Below are positions 1 to 5,194 of a DNA stretch of 5,637 nucleotides, piece after piece. The notes beneath the pieces were generated by a model that worked only from the letters and a program-made list of their open reading frames with translations, was not told the origin of the DNA and did not search any database. The translations under genes were made by a program, and so were the position numbers. The DNA lies in assembly GCA_947057875.1 (NCBI GenBank), contig CAMSEX010000080.1, forward strand, positions 1-5,637, written 5' to 3'. The number at the start of each line of letters is the position of its first letter. The stretch's first letter is position 1. The DNA is from an uncultured Clostridium sp. (GTDB lineage Bacteria; Bacillota; Clostridia; TANB77; CAG-508).

Positions 1-259
1 CAGTAGACATATAAATCAAAACTGCATCAGGATTATGCTTGTATAGTTCTGATTCGTCATCCATAATTTGACTATCAATTTGGTTATAGTCACTATCAAA
101 AATATTTAAATGACAACCTTCTTGATAACCATATCCTTTCAGCGCTGTTGCCAGATGCTGCGTAGAGCAATCTCCAATAATCACAATTTTATATTCTTTT
201 AATCCCGACATATCTTGTTTTGCATTTTTCTTTAATGTCAAAAAACTAGTATTCTCCAT
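1..259 (-). CDS. FkbH-like HAD-IIIC family protein, N-terminal fragment (cut by left edge)
   Basis: I translated this by hand. It gives 86 codons from an ATG at 259-257 with no stop before the window edge, so the C-terminal part is missing. The N-terminus matches the SGNH-like first domain of FkbH-type proteins: a basic start with KQDMSGLKEYKI (residues 14-25), the nucleophile-elbow-like block VIIGDCSTQ (26-34), ALKGYGYQ (39-46), the strand LNIFDSDYNQI (51-61) and the block PDAVLIYMST (77-86). The HAD phosphatase domain would follow outside the window. Characterised FkbH enzymes use 1,3-bisphosphoglycerate to make glyceryl-S-acyl carrier protein; in this family the SGNH-like part is usually not a hydrolase. 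The start is supported by AAAGGAG six bases upstream. It lies 13 bases after the broken DUF4180 gene, on the same strand as the reductase, hydratase and SGNH genes, which suggests a role in acyl-ACP supply. The family call is confident; the substrate is inferred. Confidence 0.85.
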   Translation of the reverse strand, partial: MENTSFLTLKKNAKQDMSGLKEYKIVIIGDCSTQHLATALKGYGYQEGCHLNIFDSDYNQIDSQIMDDESELYKHNPDAVLIYMST

Positions 260-265
260 AAAAAT

Positions 266-272
266 CTCCTTT
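266..272 (-). promoter_or_regulatory. Ribosome binding site AAAGGAG for the FkbH-like gene
   Basis: AAAGGAG (CTCCTTT on the plus strand) sits six bases before the ATG at 259-257. It fixes the start of a gene that is otherwise open at the window edge. It directly precedes the stop codon end of the DUF4180 gene at 273, so the two genes are probably cotranscribed. Confidence 0.8.
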
Positions 273-631
273 CTATCTATTTAACTTATCCATTGCTTCC
301 TCTTCATTTTCTACAAAAAATATATCCTTTCCATTGTTACTTTCATATATGAAATCCTTTAACGGCTTACTTGTATATTTTGAATAATCTCCATAAATCG
401 CAAATTTAACTTGATAATTGATAAACTTTTGCAAGATTTCCCCTGCTAATCCTTTGCTCAGCACAAAAAAATCTTCTATGATAGCTTCTTTATTCAATGC
501 TATTTTATTACATTATTACAATTCGTTTCATATTTAATCGACATAACAAAATCGATTGCTGACTGGACATCTTTTATTATAATTTCTTTACTTCTTATCA
601 CCGCTATCTCATTTATTACTTTTGTTTCCAT
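273..631 (-). pseudogene. DUF4180 family protein, frameshifted by an 8-bp tandem duplication
   Basis: DUF4180 is a family of unknown function, about 115-120 residues long. Here the gene is in two frames. The first part starts at ATG 631-629 and reads 43 residues (METKVINEIAVIRSKEIII, then KDVQSAIDFVMSIKYETNC) to a TAG at 502-500. The second frame continues as NKEAIIEDFF, GLAGEILQKFINYQVKFAIY, GDYSKYTSKPLKDFIYESNN and ends at TAG 275-273. The two are separated by a perfect tandem repeat of TGTAATAA (minus strand) at 505-520. Removing one copy gives a single reading frame of 116 residues with the junction YETNCNKIALNKEAII, which matches the family as I remember it. The fragment starting at TTG 497 is therefore not a separate small gene. 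The rest is intact, so the break is probably recent. An assembly error is possible, although an exact 8-base duplication is unlike a typical short-read error. Confidence 0.87.
505..520 (-). repeat. 8-bp tandem duplication (TGTAATAA x2) that breaks DUF4180
   Basis: On the plus strand TTATTACA occurs twice with no gap, at 505-512 and 513-520. Eight is not a multiple of three, so the second copy shifts the frame. Deleting either copy restores a 116-codon gene. This kind of lesion arises by replication slippage and can revert the same way. Confidence 0.9.
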
Positions 632-639
632 TTCCATCA

Positions 640-644
640 CTCCT
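640..644 (-). promoter_or_regulatory. Ribosome binding site AGGAG that sets the DUF4180 start
   Basis: AGGAG (CTCCT on the plus strand) is eight bases from the ATG at 631-629 but only two bases from the alternative ATG at 637-635. The spacing favours the shorter form starting METKVINE. Confidence 0.65.
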
Positions 645-710
645 AAAATCAAAATTTACTATTTTTAATTACTTACCATTATTTTATTATTTCTTTTAAT
701 TGTTATTTTT

Positions 711-1202
711 CTAAATACTTCTCATATATAAAGTATAATTACTTGGGTCAAATTCATTCCCATAACCTCTATCAATTGCTTCTGTAAATCCAAATTTAAA
801 ATAAATATGTTTTGCTCTCTCATTACCAGCTTCAACACCAATTGTAAATTCTTTATAACCCTGTTCCTCTAAATCAGATAAAACAAATTGAAGTAACTTT
901 TGTCCAAGTCCTAGTCCCTGATATTTTTTATCTAATCTAAAAGCCTGAAGGTAAACTCTTTGATTTGGTATCGCCTCAGAATTCAAATCATGACTGATAT
1001 AACTAATTGTTAATTCTCCTATAAAAGTATTATTTAATTCAACAACATAAACATCAATTTGCTTTTGAGCAAATTCTCTCAATCTCATGCCTCGATATCT
1101 TAACCATATTTGTTCATTATCTGGAAACAAATCACATAATTTATTAAATTCATCTTTGGTAATTTTTCTAAATACATAATTTATTTTATCTTCTATATTC
1201 AT
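711..1202 (-). CDS. GNAT family N-acetyltransferase
   Basis: This is a 163-residue GCN5-related N-acetyltransferase, a cytoplasmic enzyme that moves an acetyl group from acetyl-CoA to an amine. The acetyl-CoA binding motif A is clear: strand VYLQAFRLDKKY (residues 83-94) followed by the pyrophosphate loop QGLGLG (95-100), which fits Q-x-x-G-x-G, and the helix QKLLQFVLSDLEEQGY. Motif B follows as NERAKHIYFKFGF (127-139). The middle strand VYVVELNNTFIGELTISY (51-68) is also typical. Length is normal for the family. The ATG at 1202-1200 has GAGGA eight bases upstream. The substrate cannot be read from the sequence; the family also acts on antibiotics, polyamines and protein N-termini. It lies 37 bases after the small anchored protein and about 80 bases before the broken DUF4180 gene. 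I see no clear link to the surface-glycan genes. Confidence 0.93.
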   Translation of the reverse strand: MNIEDKINYVFRKITKDEFNKLCDLFPDNEQIWLRYRGMRLREFAQKQIDVYVVELNNTFIGELTISYISHDLNSEAIPNQRVYLQAFRLDKKYQGLGLGQKLLQFVLSDLEEQGYKEFTIGVEAGNERAKHIYFKFGFTEAIDRGYGNEFDPSNYTLYMRSI

Positions 1203-1239
1203 TTTTTAATTCCTCAATAATCTATAAACATCATTTTCA

Positions 1240-1656
1240 TTAAAATAATTTCTCTGCTAATTCTCTCATAGAACTACATTTTTCAGCATTTTTATCTTGA
1301 GAATAAGTATATGAGACATGTTTCTTAGCTCCTATAATTTCATCACTTTTTATATCACTTTCGATTTTCTTCAAATCAGATTTATTTCTAATTTTCCCAA
1401 AACTAACTTCTTTTTCTTCACTAGAACCTGCTATTGTTATCTCACTTTTAGATTTTGTATATCCATAAGTATTATTTTTATTTAAATAAATTCTATAAGT
1501 ATATTCTGTTCCCATATCTATTCCCATCATTTCACTATGATATATCATAGCTTCTAAAATCTTTGAGTTTGACTGATACTCATTTTTAGTATTTATAAAT
1601 CCCATAACACTTACAATTAATAAAATCACAATTACAATAAAAACTTTCTTTTTCAT
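1240..1656 (-). CDS. Small membrane-anchored or secreted protein of unknown function
   Basis: I do not recognise this 138-residue protein. It starts MKKK and has one hydrophobic segment (VFIVIVILLIVSVMGFI, residues 5-21), so it is either a signal-anchor protein or a secreted protein with an uncleaved-looking signal; there is no lipobox cysteine near the end of the segment. The exported part is hydrophilic, with a central region rich in Tyr, Lys and Ser (TYRIYLNKNNTYGYTKSKSE, about 53-72) that looks like beta strands, and a Lys-rich C-terminal third with one Cys (CSSMRELAEKLF). The ATG at 1656-1654 has GGAG five bases upstream, which supports a real gene. The DNA is very AT-rich (10 G+C in the 60 bases at 1441-1500). 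Neighbours are an SGNH protein upstream and a GNAT enzyme downstream; neither gives a function. Confidence 0.72.
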   Translation of the reverse strand: MKKKVFIVIVILLIVSVMGFINTKNEYQSNSKILEAMIYHSEMMGIDMGTEYTYRIYLNKNNTYGYTKSKSEITIAGSSEEKEVSFGKIRNKSDLKKIESDIKSDEIIGAKKHVSYTYSQDKNAEKCSSMRELAEKLF

Positions 1657-1677
1657 ATTTTCTCCAATTTAATATTG

Positions 1678-1703
1678 ATAGCATACTATTAATAGTCCGC
1701 TAT
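1678..1703. repeat. Interrupted palindrome between two genes, possible operator
   Basis: ATAGC (1678-1682) and GCTAT (1699-1703) flank a perfect 12-base palindrome ACTATTAATAGT (1685-1696), with a two-base mismatch on each side. It lies in the 69-base gap between the SGNH gene and the small anchored gene, where a regulator of the downstream genes could bind. On the plus strand a T-rich run follows, but no plus-strand gene ends here. On the minus strand no T-run follows, so it is not a good terminator for the SGNH gene. Confidence 0.4.
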
Positions 1704-1725
1704 TTGTTTTTTCATTTCGCAATAT

Positions 1726-2703
1726 CTACTTCAAATATTCCCCATATTTTTCTTTTAACTCAAGCGTAAACTTCGTGGCTCCATTTTCATTTAAGTGAGA
1801 AAAATCGCCAAGCCAATCATCATCACAAATATTATAATCTGTGTTCACAATAATCTCTGGATATTTTTCAGACAAACTTTTCATATAATTCATATATTCT
1901 TGCTTGTATTCATTGCTCATATTCGCAAAAGTTGAAGCATTAATTGGATGTTGCTCAATTATTACTTGAATTCCATTTTGGGCGCATTGCTCCATACATT
2001 TTTGCATATAAACATCAATAATTGGAAGCACTTCAAAATGCTGTTTTCCTGTAATGGTCACATTGTTTGGTGCAAAAGAAGCCTCTGTCCCAAAAAAATG
2101 TTGACCTTTGTTGTGAAGTGATGTTTCATATTCTGTTTTGTTGACATCATAACGATTTTCAAACATTGCATTTTTAATAGCTGCATAATATATACTTGGG
2201 CTACACAATTTATATTGCAAAAATCGCAAAATCGCCTCTGTCTTTTCACTTTCTCCAAATGCTCCATTTTGCACAATTTCCCTAAATTGACTTGTTTTCA
2301 AACAGTTAAAATACAATGTTCTATGCCAGAAAAAATCGTCAATGGAATCATTTGCCCCTATAAAATACATCATAATCAACGTCTTTGGTGGTTCATGATG
2401 TTCCAAATAATCCTGCAACATATAATATTGTTCAATCGTCGTCGCACCCGCCATAGAAATATTGTACGTATCTTCTGAAATGAGGTCTGGAATAATGCCA
2501 GCTTTTGCAACTGAATCACCAAAAATTAAAGTATGGTTGTATTCATTTGTTTTATTTATGTAATCTAAAGTTTGCTGATAAGAAGCATATTCTTCATCAT
2601 AAATATACATCCCAAAATTGCGGGCAATCACAGCAAAAATTCCCCATATCATACAAACTAATAATATTAATTTTATCAAAAATTTAAAAAACGCTTTATT
2701 CAT
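1726..2703 (-). CDS. Membrane-anchored SGNH-fold protein, AlgX/DltD-like, intact catalytic residues
   Basis: This is a 325-residue protein with an N-terminal membrane anchor (residues 8-27, after MNKAFFK) and an extracytoplasmic SGNH domain. The nucleophile block is LIFGDSVAKAGIIP (59-72), the GDSxxxxGxxP form seen in proteins that act with MBOAT acyltransferases on surface polymers. An ISMAGATT strand-turn follows (82-89), then FIGANDS (114-120), a GxND block, and near the C-terminus DFSHLNENG (300-308), a D-x-x-H block. Ser64, Asp300 and His303 are thus the likely catalytic set. Family members O-acetylate or otherwise acylate alginate, teichoic acids and other glycans outside the membrane, or hydrolyse such esters. 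The ATG at 2703-2701 is preceded by AAAGGA. The gene follows the reductase gene after a 118-bp inverted-repeat element. The exact acyl group and acceptor are unknown. Confidence 0.86.
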   Translation of the reverse strand: MNKAFFKFLIKLILLVCMIWGIFAVIARNFGMYIYDEEYASYQQTLDYINKTNEYNHTLIFGDSVAKAGIIPDLISEDTYNISMAGATTIEQYYMLQDYLEHHEPPKTLIMMYFIGANDSIDDFFWHRTLYFNCLKTSQFREIVQNGAFGESEKTEAILRFLQYKLCSPSIYYAAIKNAMFENRYDVNKTEYETSLHNKGQHFFGTEASFAPNNVTITGKQHFEVLPIIDVYMQKCMEQCAQNGIQVIIEQHPINASTFANMSNEYKQEYMNYMKSLSEKYPEIIVNTDYNICDDDWLGDFSHLNENGATKFTLELKEKYGEYLK

Positions 2704-2740
2704 TTATTTCCTTTCTATTATCAAATATCAAAATTTCCTG

Positions 2741-2858
2741 ATTTAAAAATAAACAAGTATTACTAGGCAAACAAGCGAAAAAACCGGAGGTGTGCTTTTG
2801 CACATTGAGGATTTTCGATGTGCAGTTTAACGATGTAAGACGAAGTTTATTTTTAAAT
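2741..2858. repeat. 118-bp structured inverted-repeat element, MITE-like
   Basis: The element is bounded by a perfect 14-bp inverted repeat: ATTTAAAAATAAAC (2741-2754) and its reverse complement GTTTATTTTTAAAT (2845-2858). Inside are nested arms: CGAAAA (2776-2781) with TTTTCG (2812-2817), and TGTGC (2791-2795) with GCACA (2800-2804) around a TTTT loop. An alternative stem, TGCACAT (2799-2805) with ATGTGCA (2818-2824), would exclude the inner hairpin. AAACAAG occurs twice (2751, 2769) and CGATGT twice (2816, 2831). There is no open reading frame. It fills the gap between the reductase and SGNH genes, and its right arm covers the reductase stop codon. It may be a non-autonomous mobile element or dispersed intergenic repeat, or an RNA processing or attenuation element. 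I see no clear target-site duplication, and the flanks are too AT-rich to judge. Confidence 0.7.
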
Positions 2859-3593
2859 TAAATCTCCCCCAGTCATTAATAAATTCAAACCATTAATGTA
2901 TGCTGCCTCATCTGACATTAAATATTCAATTCCACTTGCTACTTCTTCAGGCTTTACATTACGTTTTAAACTCGAATTTTGACTTGTCATTTCAACAATA
3001 CGCTCATCAATCTCACTTAAAAAATTTGTTTCTACCATAGTTGGTGAAATAGCATTTATATTAATTCCTTTTTCTTTGTATTCTGAAACCAAACTAGCAA
3101 CAAGCCCCATTAGTGCATATTTTACAAGTGTATAACTTGCCAAATATTTAGGTGGCACTCCTTTTGTTACACTGCTTAGCATTACCACAACTTTACCATA
3201 TTTTCGTTTCGCCATAAGTGGCAAAAATGTTTTCATGAGTTCAGCAAAACTATGCACTTGAATTTCTAAATCCATGCAAATACTTTCCCAATTGAATTTT
3301 GTAAATTTCACATATTCAAACTTTCGTGCTGCCAAATGCAAAACATGAGTTGGTGTCTCATATTTTTCCTTAATATACTCAGCTGCTTTTTCAACCTCTT
3401 CTATTTTCGACAAATCGCATGATACATAATCCATTATAAGATTATTCCAAGCATTTGCTTGTGACTCCAATTTTTCCTTATTTCCATGGTACATTGCAAT
3501 CACAATCATTTTCTCATTTTGTTGATTTAACTTCTCCAAATACGCCATTCCAATCTCTGATGTTGCACCAATAATTAAATAAATTTTACCCAT
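2853..3593 (-). CDS. FabG-like short-chain dehydrogenase/reductase (SDR)
   Basis: This is a cytoplasmic NAD(P)H-dependent oxidoreductase of the classical SDR family, 246 residues, the usual FabG length. Visible blocks are the dinucleotide loop IIGATSEIG (residues 7-15), where the middle glycine of TGxxxGxG is replaced by Glu13; Asp60-Leu61; LHLAARK (85-91) in place of NNAG; catalytic Ser141; and Tyr154-x3-Lys158 in SYTLVKYAL. The C-terminus YINGLNLLMTGGDLI is typical. FabG-like enzymes reduce 3-ketoacyl thioesters to (R)-3-hydroxyacyl thioesters; other SDRs act on sugars, so the substrate is inferred from the hydratase next door. The ATG at 3593-3591 has AGGAGG just upstream; a longer form from TTG 3617 overlaps the previous gene and lacks such a site. 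The stop codon falls within the right arm of the 118-bp repeat. Confidence 0.93.
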   Translation of the reverse strand: MGKIYLIIGATSEIGMAYLEKLNQQNEKMIVIAMYHGNKEKLESQANAWNNLIMDYVSCDLSKIEEVEKAAEYIKEKYETPTHVLHLAARKFEYVKFTKFNWESICMDLEIQVHSFAELMKTFLPLMAKRKYGKVVVMLSSVTKGVPPKYLASYTLVKYALMGLVASLVSEYKEKGININAISPTMVETNFLSEIDERIVEMTSQNSSLKRNVKPEEVASGIEYLMSDEAAYINGLNLLMTGGDLI

Positions 3594-3597
3594 TTTT

Positions 3598-3603
3598 CCT
3601 CCT
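3598..3603 (-). promoter_or_regulatory. Ribosome binding site AGGAGG of the reductase gene
   Basis: AGGAGG begins directly after the hydratase stop codon (TAA at 3606-3604) and is four bases from the ATG at 3593-3591. The spacing is short, but it selects this ATG over the TTG at 3617. The arrangement suggests translational coupling between hydratase and reductase. Confidence 0.75.
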
Positions 3604-4020
3604 TTATAAAACACCAACCATCAATTTTGCAGAACAAACTTTTTTATTTTCTTGGTTGTGAATTGTCGCCTTCATTACAAGGCGTCCAAATCTCTCGTCA
3701 ATTTCAGTGATTTCACCTTTTACAGTCAATTCATTTCCTACAAACACAGGACTGTGAAATCGAATGTCTTTGCACTCTTGAAAAAGACAATTTTTTCCTG
3801 GCAAATAAACGCCTACTAATTTTGAAAAAAATGAAGCAGTCAACATGCCAAAAACCAGTTTGTCCGAAAAACCTCTTTGCTTTGCAAATTCTTTATCACT
3901 GTGCATTGGGTTAATATCGCCTGTAATTTCGCGAAAATTGTCTTGCATTTCTTCTGTAATTTTAACACAAAATTCCTCTGTCATACCAATTTTCAAATCT
4001 TTTAATTCATATTCATTCAT
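3604..4020 (-). CDS. MaoC/PhaJ-type (R)-specific enoyl-thioester hydratase
   Basis: This is a 138-residue single hot-dog-fold protein, close to the length of PhaJ (R)-specific enoyl-CoA hydratases. The catalytic hydratase block is TGDINPMHSD (residues 33-42), with the expected Asp35 and His40; GMLTASFFSKLVG (58-70) is the partner segment. FHSPVFVGNELTVKGEIT (88-105) is the usual downstream strand pair. It should add water to a 2-enoyl thioester, or remove it from an (R)-3-hydroxyacyl thioester, in the cytoplasm. The reductase follows with only a shared ribosome-binding region between them, so the two probably work on one substrate. I chose the ATG at 4020-4018, which has AGGAG ten bases upstream. 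The longer form from TTG 4074 adds 18 residues unlike the family and overlaps the preceding gene. Whether the substrate is on CoA or on an acyl carrier protein cannot be seen. Confidence 0.92.
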   Translation of the reverse strand: MNEYELKDLKIGMTEEFCVKITEEMQDNFREITGDINPMHSDKEFAKQRGFSDKLVFGMLTASFFSKLVGVYLPGKNCLFQECKDIRFHSPVFVGNELTVKGEITEIDERFGRLVMKATIHNQENKKVCSAKLMVGVL

Positions 4021-4030
4021 TTCAATCGTA

Positions 4031-4035
4031 CTCCT
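4031..4035 (-). promoter_or_regulatory. Ribosome binding site AGGAG that sets the hydratase start
   Basis: AGGAG (CTCCT on the plus strand) lies in the 43-base gap after the preceding gene, ten bases before the ATG at 4020-4018. It supports the 138-residue form over the 156-residue form starting at TTG 4074. Confidence 0.65.
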
Positions 4036-4063
4036 ATCACAAGATTTTATTCCATTTTTGAAA

Positions 4064-5170
4064 CTAAAAATCAAATTTCAAAATCTCCATCAAACGATTG
4101 GAAATTGTCTGCATTGCTTCATTATTCGGATAATAAATCAATCTTTGTTCGTCTACAAGAGACTGATAATCCGTCTCATACAAATCTGCAATATTCATAA
4201 ATTGGACTTGCTCCCTCTCACAAATCGCAGGAATTGTATTCAAAACAATGCCTTGCATATTCCAACCACTTATCCAAATCATTTCAGCATGTGGAGAATA
4301 TTCTTTGATAAGCCCAAGTAAATTCTCTATCTTTGTCTCAAAGTCAGAAGTCTCATTCAAATTTTCGCCTAATTGAATAATAACCAAATCTAAATTTTTA
4401 AGACTATCACTCTTCAAAATGTTTTTGTCTACTTCAGTTTCTAAACTTTTTTCCCAATTCACCAAATTAATAGAATTCATCGTCACTTTATCAAAAATAT
4501 TTTCCAACCTTGTTTTTGTTAAATGAAAATAATCATGTTCCATATCAGTTGCATTCAAACCTTGCGCATTTATATTTGTTGTAATTTCATTTCCAATGAC
4601 CAAACAGCGATATTCATCTGCCTTTTGTAATGTATAAGAAAATGGCAAAAGATAATCACTTTCCTGAACTGGCATTTCTCCCAAAACTTGATTTTCTTCA
4701 CTTTGCACAAATGATTTCGCAGAAGTTCCCTCTTCCTTATAAAGTATATCTTGTCCATTAACATCCATAAATAAATATTCGTCTTTTTTTAGCATATATC
4801 TATTGTTTAACAAATCAAATGTATTTTTGCCTTGCTTACAATAAATCTCAAAAGTCATTCTTTCTTCTATCATAGAATTTTCATTTACAGTACCAATCAC
4901 AAATTTTATAGGTCCTTCATTTGCCGCTTCCACTTCTAAATCCTTGATAAAACTGTGTTCATTGGCATCTTGTACATATGTTACTAAATGATAACCAGTG
5001 ACTTTTTCAGCTTGTTTACCTACTAATGTATCACGGTCAGTCTCTTCAATGACCTCAAAATCATCAGTCTCAACCTTTACCTGTAATGCACTTCTAACAA
5101 TTGTTCCTATTAATATCAGTATAATCACAATTACAATGACTACAAAAAACACTTTCTTTTTATCTTCCAT
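4064..5170 (-). CDS. Membrane-anchored protein with degenerate SGNH-hydrolase domain (probable pseudoenzyme)
   Basis: This 368-residue protein starts MEDKKK, has one membrane segment (residues 7-24), and then an exported part. Residues 50-150 look beta-rich (FVIGTVNENS, MTFEIYCKQGKNTFDLL, YLFMDVNGQDILY), possibly a sandwich or binding domain. Residues 185-368 follow the SGNH layout but lack its catalytic residues. The nucleophile block reads CLVIGNEIT (189-197) where GDSIT is usual, so Asp becomes Asn194 and Ser becomes Glu195. The GxND block reads QLGEN (266-270), and WISGWN follows (299-304). The D-x-x-H-P block reads LIYYPNNEAM (344-353), with Leu and Tyr for Asp and His. It may bind rather than cleave a glycan or acyl ester. 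The ATG at 5170-5168 has AAAGGAG six bases upstream. It begins 24 bases after holA. The SGNH assignment rests on motif spacing only. Confidence 0.75.
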   Translation of the reverse strand: MEDKKKVFFVVIVIVIILILIGTIVRSALQVKVETDDFEVIEETDRDTLVGKQAEKVTGYHLVTYVQDANEHSFIKDLEVEAANEGPIKFVIGTVNENSMIEERMTFEIYCKQGKNTFDLLNNRYMLKKDEYLFMDVNGQDILYKEEGTSAKSFVQSEENQVLGEMPVQESDYLLPFSYTLQKADEYRCLVIGNEITTNINAQGLNATDMEHDYFHLTKTRLENIFDKVTMNSINLVNWEKSLETEVDKNILKSDSLKNLDLVIIQLGENLNETSDFETKIENLLGLIKEYSPHAEMIWISGWNMQGIVLNTIPAICEREQVQFMNIADLYETDYQSLVDEQRLIYYPNNEAMQTISNRLMEILKFDF

Positions 5171-5194
5171 TTTTCTCTCCTTTGTAATAAAATT

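Noticed and set aside
273..497. A separate 74-residue protein starting at TTG 497
   Set aside because: It is the second part of the frameshifted DUF4180 gene. The N-terminal part is in another frame at 500-631, and the tandem repeat explains the break.
632..710. Promoter for the DUF4180 and FkbH-like genes in the AT-rich gap
   Set aside because: Many weak TATAAT-like strings are present, but none has a convincing -35 partner at the right distance, so I cannot support one.
1626..1660. DNA similarity with the region near 5126-5170 (runs like CACAATTACAAT and ACTTTCTTTTT)
   Set aside because: Both stretches encode Lys-rich starts and Val/Ile-rich membrane segments, so the likeness follows from coding bias rather than from a true repeat.
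2058..2687. Several 60-87 codon open frames on both strands inside the SGNH gene
   Set aside because: They overlap a gene with a full SGNH motif set and have no recognisable content of their own.
2791..2804. Rho-independent terminator after the reductase gene
   Set aside because: The TGTGC/GCACA stem is short and no T-run follows on the minus strand. It fits better as part of the inverted-repeat element.
3594..3617. Longer reductase starting at TTG 3617
   Set aside because: It would read through the AGGAGG site and overlap the hydratase stop. The ATG at 3593 gives the normal FabG length.
4021..4074. Longer hydratase starting at TTG 4074
   Set aside because: The extra 18 residues overlap the preceding gene, do not look like the family, and a good ribosome binding site exists for the ATG at 4020.
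3845..4321. A 158-codon plus-strand open frame
   Set aside because: It lies antisense to the hydratase and the end of the anchored SGNH-like gene, shows no family features, and those genes have clear motifs and ribosome binding sites. It is a shadow frame.
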